Source: JAVBPP01 sp031549535 | Lineage (GTDB): Bacteria > Bacillota > Clostridia > Oscillospirales > Acutalibacteraceae | DNA: 41,238 bases | NCBI GenBank assembly: GCA_031549535.1 | Contig: JAVBPP010000060.1 | Location: 1 to 41,238 of the forward strand | Direction: 5' to 3' | Shown: in pieces, positions 16,953 through 23,778 of the stretch | How positions within the stretch are numbered: position 1 is the first letter of the stretch | Layout of the letters: each line of letters starts with the position of its first letter | The notes under the pieces: model-generated | The model's input: only the letters and a program-made list of their open reading frames with translations | What the model was told of the DNA's origin: nothing | Database searches by the model: none | Made by a program: the position numbers and the translations under genes

Positions 16953-16994
16953 CAAAGTCTTGAAACATATTTGTTTCAAGACTTTGTTATTTTG
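16953..16994 (+). terminator. tRNA-Ala terminator
   Basis: A perfect 15-bp stem (CAAAGTCTTGAAACA and its complement) with a 4-base loop, followed by TTATTTTG, begins 7 bases after the CCA end. Confidence 0.85.
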
Positions 16995-17036
16995 CGAGAC
17001 AATGTGTTTTCCTTCTATTCTGTCAAATAAAGCTTA

Positions 17037-17169
17037 TACTAATTCCAAGCAGAAACCTCGATATTTTTGCCGTCAATCAAGGCAAATGACGTAGCGTTAC
17101 TGTCGTAAAGCAAGAAGGGTCAACTTAGGCTGACGGTAAAAACGCCGATAAAATTTGTTGGTGGGCTAA
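17037..17169. repeat. Composite MITE-like element B
   Basis: 133 bp. The left end (TACTAATTCCAAGCAGAAAC, preceded by TTA) matches the right end of element A. The right end and interior instead match element D: the interior shares CTTGCTTTACGACAGTAA and GCCGTCA-type arms, and the end reads as the complement of TTAGCCCACCAAC against TTAGTCCACCAAC in D. The right end supplies the stop codon of the dagK-like gene. No coding capacity. Confidence 0.65.
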
Positions 17170-18146
17170 CGAAGTAAACGCTCCTGCTCCTCCCACTCTC
17201 TGCGTGTCTGCGGAAAGGGAGAGTCCTGTGGCAGGACAAAGCGGATGGCCTGCTCCAGAATTTCAAAGGTGGCTTCACGTACGTATTTCGTTTCGCCGTC
17301 TACATTCACGGCGGAGGGGACATCGCAGCGTATCGTCATGGTTTTACCGCGCACAAAACGGGTGATGGGCAAATCCAAGTGCTTCCCCTCACGCAATTGC
17401 ATAAACAGGGGCAACAGCTTGAAGCGGCTGCCGTTTTTAGTTACCATCACAAAGTCCAGCATGCCGTCATCCGGCATGGCACGGGGGGCTGCCATAAAGC
17501 CGCCGCCATACCAGCGGGAGTTACCACACACGCATAGCAGCGAGGTGCCGTTATCTATCGGTTTGCCGTCAATTTCAATGTGAAATTGATGCCCCACCTT
17601 TTTGGTAAAGCATTCCAAGACGGCCAGTATGTATGAGATTTCGCCGGACACAAGCGGAAAACGCTTATAGTAGGCTTGCCGAGTGCAGACCTCCGCGTCA
17701 AAGCCCATGGAGCATTGATTCACGGCAATTTGATCGCCGCAGCGAATCGCATCCAGCAAAATAGACTCTCCCCGGATGACCTTTTCCACATCCAGAAACA
17801 GTTCTCTGCCGCCGAACAGACGCACAAAATCATTGCCGGAGCCAAGCGGAATCGCCGCGAACTCCGCGTTTGGGGCATCCCACATGCCGTTGACGACCTC
17901 ATAAATGGTGCCGTCACCCCCGCAGGCATAAAAGCGCAGTGTTTCCCCCGGCAGCTCCTGCGCCCTGCGGCGAACGAAATCAATCGCCTCATAGGGGCCA
18001 GTGGTCAGATGGATTTCATAGTCCAGATTATCCTGCTGGCAGCAGGCTAAAATCCGTTCCCGGAACGCCTCTTTCCCTTTTCCCTTACCTGCAACGGGAT
18101 TGATGACAAAAATATGCTTCAACCGCTCCACTCCCCTGCTTTTCAT
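17166..18146 (-). CDS. Diacylglycerol/lipid kinase family protein (DagK/YegS-like)
   Basis: 326 residues. Predicted ATP-dependent lipid kinase of the DAGK_cat family, phosphorylating diacylglycerol or a related lipid and returning it to phospholipid synthesis. Evidence is the opening HIFVINPVAGKGKG, the nucleotide motif ACGGDGTIYEVVNGM, IPLGSGNDFVR and SMGFDAEVCTRQAYYKRF. The C-terminal half (DGMLDFVMV, VDGE) is the usual second domain. The ATG at 18146 overlaps the upstream methyltransferase stop (ATGA), suggesting coupling, but a TTG nine codons in (before AAGCATATT) fits the family N-terminus better. The stop codon falls within element B, so the last residues may not be ancestral. Confidence 0.88.
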   Translation of the reverse strand: MKSRGVERLKHIFVINPVAGKGKGKEAFRERILACCQQDNLDYEIHLTTGPYEAIDFVRRRAQELPGETLRFYACGGDGTIYEVVNGMWDAPNAEFAAIPLGSGNDFVRLFGGRELFLDVEKVIRGESILLDAIRCGDQIAVNQCSMGFDAEVCTRQAYYKRFPLVSGEISYILAVLECFTKKVGHQFHIEIDGKPIDNGTSLLCVCGNSRWYGGGFMAAPRAMPDDGMLDFVMVTKNGSRFKLLPLFMQLREGKHLDLPITRFVRGKTMTIRCDVPSAVNVDGETKYVREATFEILEQAIRFVLPQDSPFPQTRREWEEQERLLR

Positions 18147-19258
18147 TTAAAATACATGAACAGATTGCACTGTATCATGCCGTTATACAGCTTGCGCCGT
18201 TTATCCGCGCTTCGCCCAAAGGATTGCTCGAAGGTTTTCGATGGGCTGATAATGCTGTAAGACCAGCCATGCTGCCGCTCAAACACCCTGCCCATGACAG
18301 CGTATAAATCCTCTGCCTGTTTCAAATCCATCAGCCGCTCGCCGTAGGGCGGGTTGCAGATGAGTGTGCCCTTTTCTGTTTTTCTTTGGAAATTGCGCAC
18401 ATCTTTTTGTTCAAAATGCAGCATATTTCCCACGCCCGCGCGTTTTGCGTTTGCGGCGGCGTTTTCCAGCGCAGCGGCATCCAAATCCGAGCCAAAGGCC
18501 GTAAAATCCGGGGCTGCCTGCTCCAAATCCTTTGCCCGCTCACGCTCACGCTTCCAATCCTGCTGCGTGAGCAGTTCCCAGCGCTCCGCTGAAAAATTCC
18601 GATTTAAGCCGGGCGCTATATTGCGGCTCATCATTGCGCCCTCAATTAAAATAGTGCCGGAGCCGCAAAGCGGGTCATACAACGTGTGGTAGGGGCGCAG
18701 GCGAGAAACGGCGCACAGTGCCGCCGCCAGGGTCTCTTTGATGGGGGCATCGTTTGCATCCAAACGATAGCCCCGCTTATGTAAGCCCGCACCAGTAGTA
18801 TCCAGCAGCAGGCTGACCGTGTTTTTCATAATCGAAAACTGAATCTGATGCAGGGGGCCGGTTTCTTCAAACCACTCCAGCTTATACTTGGCCTTCATGC
18901 GCTCCACAACAGCTTTCTTGATGATGGCCTGACAGTCTCGCACGCTGAACAAATCGCTATCCAAGGAATAGCCCTTGACGGGAAACGTGTCGTCCGCCGC
19001 CAGCCAAAGCTCCCACGGCAAGGCCTTGGTGCCTTGGAACAGCTCCTCAAAGCTATGCGCCTCAAAGCTGCCCACCAAAATCTGCACGCGCTCCGCAAAG
19101 CGGGAGCAAAGATTGACACGCGCCAGCAGCTGCTCTTCACCGCGGAACAGAACGCGCCCGTTTTCCGCACGAACATCCTGCGCCTCTAGCAGGCGAAGCT
19201 CCTCGGCGATGAGGGCTTCAACGCCGAGGAGGCAGGGAATTACATAGTTAATCATCAT
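18143..19258 (-). CDS. THUMP-domain class I SAM-dependent rRNA methyltransferase (RlmL/YpsC-like)
   Basis: 371 residues. An N-terminal ferredoxin-like/THUMP region (about 1-155) precedes a Rossmann methyltransferase. The motifs are DPLCGSGTILIEGAMM (SAM site), AFGSDLDAAALENAAANAK and the N6-adenine/N2-guanine type catalytic motif ICNPPYGERL. This is the COG0116 family, which methylates 23S rRNA (guanine N2) in characterised members. It lies in an apparent two-gene unit with the lipid kinase gene. No strong ribosome binding site is seen before either of the paired ATGs at 19258/19255. Confidence 0.9.
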   Translation of the reverse strand: MMINYVIPCLLGVEALIAEELRLLEAQDVRAENGRVLFRGEEQLLARVNLCSRFAERVQILVGSFEAHSFEELFQGTKALPWELWLAADDTFPVKGYSLDSDLFSVRDCQAIIKKAVVERMKAKYKLEWFEETGPLHQIQFSIMKNTVSLLLDTTGAGLHKRGYRLDANDAPIKETLAAALCAVSRLRPYHTLYDPLCGSGTILIEGAMMSRNIAPGLNRNFSAERWELLTQQDWKRERERAKDLEQAAPDFTAFGSDLDAAALENAAANAKRAGVGNMLHFEQKDVRNFQRKTEKGTLICNPPYGERLMDLKQAEDLYAVMGRVFERQHGWSYSIISPSKTFEQSFGRSADKRRKLYNGMIQCNLFMYFK

Positions 19259-19289
19259 GCTGTGTATTTATTCCAACTTTCCTAATATA

Positions 19290-19817
19290 TCAATCAATCT
19301 CCGGCTCCAAAACGCCGTATCCGCCATCCTTTCTGCGGTAAACAAGATTAATTTTATCCGTATCGCTGTTGATGAACATATAGAACTGATGGCCCAGCAT
19401 GTTCATTTGTAAGATAGCCTCTTCCACGCTTTCCGGCTTGAGCAGCACACGTTTGGTGCGTACAATCTCGTAATCTTTTTCCTCCGCTACGGGTTCATCC
19501 TGCGCAAAGGTACCAAATGCTCCGGAATGCATGCGTTTTTCCAGCCTGGTTTTGTTTTTGCGAATCTGGCGGATTAAGGAATCCGCACAATTATCCAGCG
19601 CCTCGTTCATGTTTTCCGCGCGTTCCTCCGAGCGGAAGATGATGCCGTGCTTTTGCACTGTCACCTCAACAATTTGGTAATGTTTTTCCACCGTTACAGT
19701 GATTTTGGCCTCCGTATCGTCACCGAACAGGCGGGCTACCTTTGCCAGCTTGCGCTGCGCATGCTCCTTAAACGAATCTCTGGGGGTACATTTTCTTCCG
19801 GTGATAACAATGTTCAT
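19290..19817 (-). CDS. hpf: Ribosome hibernation promoting factor, long form
   Basis: 175 residues. The N-terminal S30AE domain (ITVTVEKHYQIVEVTV, residues about 1-100) binds the 30S decoding region, and a C-terminal dimerisation domain (ILQMNMLGHQFYMFINSDT, about 120-175) joins two ribosomes into 100S dimers. The two-domain length is the Firmicutes long form. The ATG at 19817 has only a weak GGTAA upstream. It has its own good promoter about 90 nt upstream, consistent with independent growth-phase control. Confidence 0.95.
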   Translation of the reverse strand: MNIVITGRKCTPRDSFKEHAQRKLAKVARLFGDDTEAKITVTVEKHYQIVEVTVQKHGIIFRSEERAENMNEALDNCADSLIRQIRKNKTRLEKRMHSGAFGTFAQDEPVAEEKDYEIVRTKRVLLKPESVEEAILQMNMLGHQFYMFINSDTDKINLVYRRKDGGYGVLEPEID

Positions 19818-19912
19818 TCAGATTACCACACTTTCCTTACCGGGCAAATCAGGAGCTTTCACCCGGCTCAATATTAACAGCTTGGCAATTAGCTCTGCCT
19901 CCCTGTAATTGA

Positions 19913-19941
19913 ATTATAGCACATTTCCACAAGCAAGGCAA
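19913..19941 (-). promoter_or_regulatory. hpf promoter
   Basis: Minus-strand TTGCCT and a perfect TATAAT with a 17-base spacer. It lies just downstream of the fumarase gene's stop. Confidence 0.7.
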
Positions 19942-19969
19942 TCAATATCACGAATTTTTCACCAAAGAT

Positions 19970-20812
19970 TCACAAAATAGCCGTACAGTGCCGCGTGACA
20001 TGGCAGCCCACATTCACCGCAACAGGCAGCCCGGCGATGTGAGTGGGCACTTGCTCAATGTGCACATACAACGCCGTCGTCTTTCCGCCGAAGCCCTGCG
20101 GGCCTATGCCCAAAGCATTCACGCGCTCCAGAGCCTCCCGCTCCATCTGCGCATAAAACGCGTCCGCGTTTTGTATATCGGCATCACGGCACAGGGCACG
20201 TTTGGCAAGGAGTGCACAGGACTCAAAGTTTCCGCCGATTCCAACGCCCAACGTAATCGGCGGGCAAGGGTTTCCGCCGGCCTGTATCACAACTTCCTCC
20301 AGAAAGTGCAGAATATCTTCCTTTTCCGCAGACGGTGTAAACATACGGATTTGGCTCATATTTTCACTTCCAAAGCCTTTTGGCGCAAGGGTGAGATGCA
20401 GCCTATCCCCTTCAACCAGACGCAAATGAAGCACCGCCGGGGTATTGTCCTTTGTGTTTTCACGCAGCAGCGGATCCGCCACAATCGAGCAACGCAGGAA
20501 ACCCTCTGTATAACCGCGCGCTACGCCGCGTTGCACCGCCCTTTCGAAGCCGCCGCCGACGACATGCACATCCTGTCCAAGGTCCGCAAACACAATGGCC
20601 ATGCCCGTATCCTGGCAAACAGGCAAATCCATCTGCTTGGCGGCATCTATATTCCGCGCGATTTGCCGCATCATTTCACGCGGCAACGCCTCTTGCTCTC
20701 TTTGCTGTGCATCGCGGATACAGGCGCAGAGCGCCTCCGGCAGTTCCTTATTCGCGCGAATACATAAATCCCTTATGGTTTGTTCAATGGCCGTTGCCTG
20801 TATTTCGCGCAT
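19970..20812 (-). CDS. Class I fumarate hydratase / L(+)-tartrate dehydratase, alpha subunit
   Basis: 280 residues, matching the alpha (N-terminal) subunit of the two-subunit, 4Fe-4S, oxygen-sensitive hydro-lyases. Visible motifs are LPVCQDTGMAIVF, PPITLGVGIGGNFESCALLAKRAL and GLPVAVNVGCHVTRH, which supply the candidate cluster cysteines. It hydrates fumarate to malate or dehydrates tartrate with a beta subunit. AAGGAG sits five bases before the ATG at 20812. The beta subunit normally follows directly but is absent here: downstream is hpf, upstream a GNAT gene. It must be encoded elsewhere or lost. Fumarate or tartrate specificity cannot be told. Confidence 0.88.
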   Translation of the reverse strand: MREIQATAIEQTIRDLCIRANKELPEALCACIRDAQQREQEALPREMMRQIARNIDAAKQMDLPVCQDTGMAIVFADLGQDVHVVGGGFERAVQRGVARGYTEGFLRCSIVADPLLRENTKDNTPAVLHLRLVEGDRLHLTLAPKGFGSENMSQIRMFTPSAEKEDILHFLEEVVIQAGGNPCPPITLGVGIGGNFESCALLAKRALCRDADIQNADAFYAQMEREALERVNALGIGPQGFGGKTTALYVHIEQVPTHIAGLPVAVNVGCHVTRHCTAIL

Positions 20813-20870
20813 AGCAGCTCCTTCCCTATATCATTCATGTCATCTCTATTTAATTTGTCTTTCCATTTTC

Positions 20871-21410
20871 TTACGCAAAGTATTCTGATGCAAGGATATC
20901 CATATGTATGCAGTTATACCGTTTTTGACCGCGTATCAATGTCTCACGCCAAACACCCTGTCGCTTGAAGCCGACTTTTTCGTAACAGGCAATTGCGCGT
21001 GTGTTGTATTCGTAGACATTAAGACAAATGTTGTTATACCCTCTGATACAAAATCCAAACTGCAGCATCAAATGTAAAGCGTCCCTTCCGTATCCCTTTG
21101 ACCAATAATTTTTTTCACCGATTGTGATTCCGATTTTTGCATACCGATTTTCTTCATCCACAAAATTAAAACCACAATTACCTATAACGGTATTTGTTTC
21201 TTTCTCAACAATGGTAAAAGCATGCTTGCTTTTCGCACGGTTTTCAAGGCTCGTAGCGTCAGTTGCCGCCGGAGAAACCTCGTCTCTTCCGCCACCGGAA
21301 AGAAATTCCACCTCATCATCATTGTGCCACTTTGCATATAATTCCCAATCATCGGTAGTAACAGGAGAAAGATAAACTTTTTCTCCAACAAGTTTTTTAT
21401 AATTCGGCAT
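20871..21410 (-). CDS. GNAT family N-acetyltransferase, tandem copy 1
   Basis: 179 residues. It opens MPNYKKLVGEKVYLSPVTTDD, and has the GNAT core VIGNCGFNFVDEENRYAKIG, acetyl-CoA loop YWSKGYGRDALHLMLQFGF and closing IACYEKVGFKRQGVWRE. Acceptor unknown. The ATG at 21410 is preceded by AGGGAG; a longer frame to 21467 overlaps the upstream gene. It overlaps the end of the upstream GNAT by 14 bases, so the two are co-translated. The pair is visibly more AT-rich than neighbouring housekeeping genes, which suggests later acquisition. Confidence 0.85.
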   Translation of the reverse strand: MPNYKKLVGEKVYLSPVTTDDWELYAKWHNDDEVEFLSGGGRDEVSPAATDATSLENRAKSKHAFTIVEKETNTVIGNCGFNFVDEENRYAKIGITIGEKNYWSKGYGRDALHLMLQFGFCIRGYNNICLNVYEYNTRAIACYEKVGFKRQGVWRETLIRGQKRYNCIHMDILASEYFA

Positions 21411-21933
21411 TATTTTTCTCCCTTTGAAAATATTCTGATGCCAACATATCATAAAATATTTTATCATATTTGTTTCTTCCGCATATCAGCCTTTCGCGCT
21501 CTACAAGCGCTTTCTTAAAACCGACTGCCTCATAGAAAGAGAGTGCCATAGTATTATGTGAATAGGCACATACATATAAGATATTGCAATTCTTTATGTT
21601 GAAACCGAAATCCAGTAAAAAATTGACGGCTTCTATAAAAATATCCTTCGAATAGTATTCTATTTTTCCAATAAATATTTCAAGAGTCTCTCCATCCAAT
21701 ACAATGTAACCAATCAGGATATCCGTTTTCTTGTGAAATATCGCAAACGCTCCACCTGTTTCTATAAAAGCTTCAACATCTTTTTTTACCGTATCAAATG
21801 ATTTAATTTCACGATGTATCGCAAGAAATTGTGTGATTTGCGTATCGTTGTACCATTCGGTTATCGCCGTTGCATCGTCCAAAGTCAAAGCTGTCAAATA
21901 AATCTTTTCACCAATCATTTTTTTATAACGCAT
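21397..21933 (-). CDS. GNAT family N-acetyltransferase, tandem copy 2
   Basis: 178 residues, paralogous to the next gene. It starts MRYKKMIGEKIYLTALTLDD, and has the GNAT core LIGYIVLDGETLEIFIGKIEYYSKDIFIEAVNF in parts and closing LSFYEAVGFKKALVERERL. The acetyl-CoA loop is less canonical (EYYSKDIFIEAVNFLL, without the usual G-x-G), so activity is less certain. The ATG at 21933 has AGAGG nine bases upstream; an ATG at 21954 overlaps the stop of the metallophosphoesterase remnant as ATGA. Confidence 0.75.
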   Translation of the reverse strand: MRYKKMIGEKIYLTALTLDDATAITEWYNDTQITQFLAIHREIKSFDTVKKDVEAFIETGGAFAIFHKKTDILIGYIVLDGETLEIFIGKIEYYSKDIFIEAVNFLLDFGFNIKNCNILYVCAYSHNTMALSFYEAVGFKKALVERERLICGRNKYDKIFYDMLASEYFQREKNNAEL

Positions 21934-21950
21934 TTTGTGTATGCCTCTTT

Positions 21951-22336
21951 TCATATGAAGTACAAAATGTAACTATTGCCGCATATCTCAGTAAACTTGA
22001 TCCATTCTTCCTCTTTTTTGTCAGAATCCACGTTTCCTAAAACTGTAATCATTGGAATGCCCGGATACGTCCCGTTTACCTGTTGCGCATCCGCTATACC
22101 ATCGCCTAAATATATTATTGCTCCGCCGATTAAAGTTTGCCGGAAGCCTGGCGCGGATTTTTGCCGTCTGGCAATGCGGACGACACAGCTTTACTGGCGT
22201 AAGGCAAGGAGGACAACGAAGGCAGGCGGTAAAAAGACCACCAGTATTCGGCAAGGTCTATTCGGTGGAGCAATATCATATCCGGCGTTTCTTTTTCGAC
22301 AACACCGCACATGGTTTCAACATCGCCGTGTGAAAT
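21951..22336 (-). pseudogene. Metallophosphoesterase (YfcE/MJ0936-like) remnant split by element C1
   Basis: Two coding pieces in the minus orientation. 22336-22275 encodes ISHGDVETMCGVVEKETPDM, and 22116-21951 encodes IYLGDGIADAQQVNG, then GIPMITVLGNVDSDKKEEEW, then a stop after GNSYILYFI. LGDG and GNVDSD are the LGD and GN(x)D metal-site motifs of the YfcE family. Joining the pieces exactly at the ends of element C1 (22117-22274) restores the frame as PDMIIYLGDG. Removing element C2 as well opens the frame back to GTG 22508. The usual DTHG is reduced to SHG and the C-terminal half, with the GH-x-H site, is missing, so the gene is dead independently of the insertions. Confidence 0.75.
22117..22274. 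repeat. MITE-like inverted-repeat element C1
   Basis: 158 bp with 25-bp terminal repeats agreeing at 20 of 25 positions (ATTGCTCCGCCGATTAAAG against ATTGCTCCACCGAATAGAC), the same end family as element F. The interior has the GGCAAGGAGGACAACG core. It sits inside the metallophosphoesterase remnant. No coding capacity. Confidence 0.8.
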
Positions 22337-22495
22337 ATTACTCCGGCATTTAAAAACAGGAAATGAGTTGCCGAAGATTTTTGGCGATAGGCAAGGAAAA
22401 AAGCGCAACAATACTTCTGTATTGTGAGCATTTTTGACGCAGCATAGCGTCAAAAAGACCGGCAAATCGTTCCTACTTTTAAGTGCCGGAGTAAT
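22337..22495. repeat. MITE-like inverted-repeat element C2
   Basis: 159 bp with 26-bp terminal repeats agreeing at 23 of 26 (ATTACTCCGGCAYTTAAAA). The interior has GGCAAGGAAAAAAGCGCA and a hairpin CAATAC TTCT GTATTG, closely matching the core of element F although the ends differ. It lies 22 bases after the amidohydrolase stop and just before the metallophosphoesterase remnant. The lone end at 41-62 belongs to this type. Confidence 0.8.
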
Positions 22496-22517
22496 AGTTA
22501 CCTCCACAAATAAGCCA

Positions 22518-23651
22518 TTATCGTGCAGACACAACCGTTCCCCCGGCAATCACTAGCCTGGGCTTTGCCGCGAGGGTCAGCGGGTCACAGTCAAAGGCAC
22601 AAAGATCCGCGTCCTTTCCTACCGCTATGGAACCGACCCTGTCCGCAATTCCGCAAATTTCCGCCGGGGTCAACGTAATGGCGCGCAGTGCCGTGTCATA
22701 GTCCATCCCCTCGCGCACGGCAAGCCCCGCCGTTAGGGCGAGGTATTGCAGGGGCGTTTCGGGGTGATCCGTAATAATAGCCGTTTTCACGCCTGCGCGG
22801 CTCAATATACCGGGGTTCTCCGGCGTTGCGCCGCTGAGCTCCGGCTTGCAGCGGTCGCAAAGCAGCGGGCCGCACAGCGCCTTTACCCCCGCCTTCGCAA
22901 GGGCTCCGGCAATTTTTCCGCCCTGCGTGCAGTGCACGATGACTGCCTCTAAACCAAATTCATTGGCAAGACGCAGCGCAGTTGCAATATCATCCGCACG
23001 GTGCGCGTGGATATGCACCGGCAGCTTTTGAGAAAACAGCAGAGACAGCGCTTCCAGGGCGGCATCAAAATCCGGTTTTTCCTCCCCCTGCTGCTTGCTG
23101 TAATACTCCCGCGCCTTTAAGAGCTGTTCGCGGATAATGGCGGCTGTCGCCATACGCGTAATCGGCGACTCATTTTTTTCATTATAAACGCGCTTTGGAT
23201 TTTCACCCAGAGCAAGCTTCATGGCCGCAGGGGCTTTCACCACCATTTCATCAACCAGCTCACCATAGGTCTTCATGGCGATAATCTGCCCGGCAATCGG
23301 ATTGGCGCTGCCGGGGCCGGTTAACACACAGGTTATGCCCGCCGCAAGTGCTTCGGAAAAGCAGCGGTCCTGCGGATTCACCGCATCCAGCGCACGTAAA
23401 AACGGCGTTGCAGGCGCGGTTTCCTCATTGAGGTCATCCCCCTCAAAACCCAGGGAATCCTCACACATACCAAGGTGGGTATGCGCATCCACAAAGCCGG
23501 GGTAAAGTGTCAACCCGCTGCAATCCAGCGCTTCCCCGCCCGGGAAATCACGCATATCCCCAAACGCCGTTATCGTTTGATTAAAGGCAACATAGCCGTT
23601 TGCAATCGGCTCGCTTTCTATGGGAACAATTCGAATATTCTTTAGCTGCAT
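22518..23651 (-). CDS. Amidohydrolase family protein (imidazolonepropionase-like)
   Basis: 377 residues. Predicted metal-dependent hydrolase of the amidohydrolase superfamily, subtype related to imidazolonepropionase/prolidase-like enzymes. Metal-site motifs are PGFVDAHTHLG, LPVHIHAHRADD (central His residues), IVHCTQGG and the late Asp/His region ITDHPETPLQ. A composite beta domain (ADLCAFDCDPL) closes the protein. The true substrate is unknown. The ATG at 23651 is chosen because the protein then begins MQLKNIRIVPIES and a strong promoter lies at 23676-23704; the longer frame has no family similarity. It was probably in one unit with the broken metallophosphoesterase and GNAT genes downstream. 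Confidence 0.85.
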   Translation of the reverse strand: MQLKNIRIVPIESEPIANGYVAFNQTITAFGDMRDFPGGEALDCSGLTLYPGFVDAHTHLGMCEDSLGFEGDDLNEETAPATPFLRALDAVNPQDRCFSEALAAGITCVLTGPGSANPIAGQIIAMKTYGELVDEMVVKAPAAMKLALGENPKRVYNEKNESPITRMATAAIIREQLLKAREYYSKQQGEEKPDFDAALEALSLLFSQKLPVHIHAHRADDIATALRLANEFGLEAVIVHCTQGGKIAGALAKAGVKALCGPLLCDRCKPELSGATPENPGILSRAGVKTAIITDHPETPLQYLALTAGLAVREGMDYDTALRAITLTPAEICGIADRVGSIAVGKDADLCAFDCDPLTLAAKPRLVIAGGTVVSAR

Positions 23652-23675
23652 TACAGCACCAAACCTTTCCGGCAA

Positions 23676-23704
23676 AGTATAACATATGCCGAAACCTGCG
23701 TCAA
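23676..23704 (-). promoter_or_regulatory. Amidohydrolase promoter
   Basis: Minus-strand TTGACG and TATACT with a 17-base spacer, 25 nt before the ATG. Confidence 0.65.
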
Positions 23705-23726
23705 TCATATCGTCAAATATCGGCAA

Positions 23727-23755
23727 GCGGCATCCCGCCGAAGCGCGGATGCCGC
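23727..23755 (-). terminator. Hairpin after the sigma factor gene
   Basis: Stem GCGGCATCC/GGATGCCGC with an 11-base GC-rich loop, 24 bases beyond the sigma gene stop. No T-run follows, so termination may be weak. Confidence 0.45.
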
Positions 23756-23778
23756 CACAAATGCTATTTTTCAACCCT

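Noticed and set aside
22130..22549. 139-codon minus-strand frame across the two repeats
   Set aside because: A chance frame joining the end of the amidohydrolase gene, element C2, the metallophosphoesterase piece and element C1; better described as a pseudogene plus insertions.
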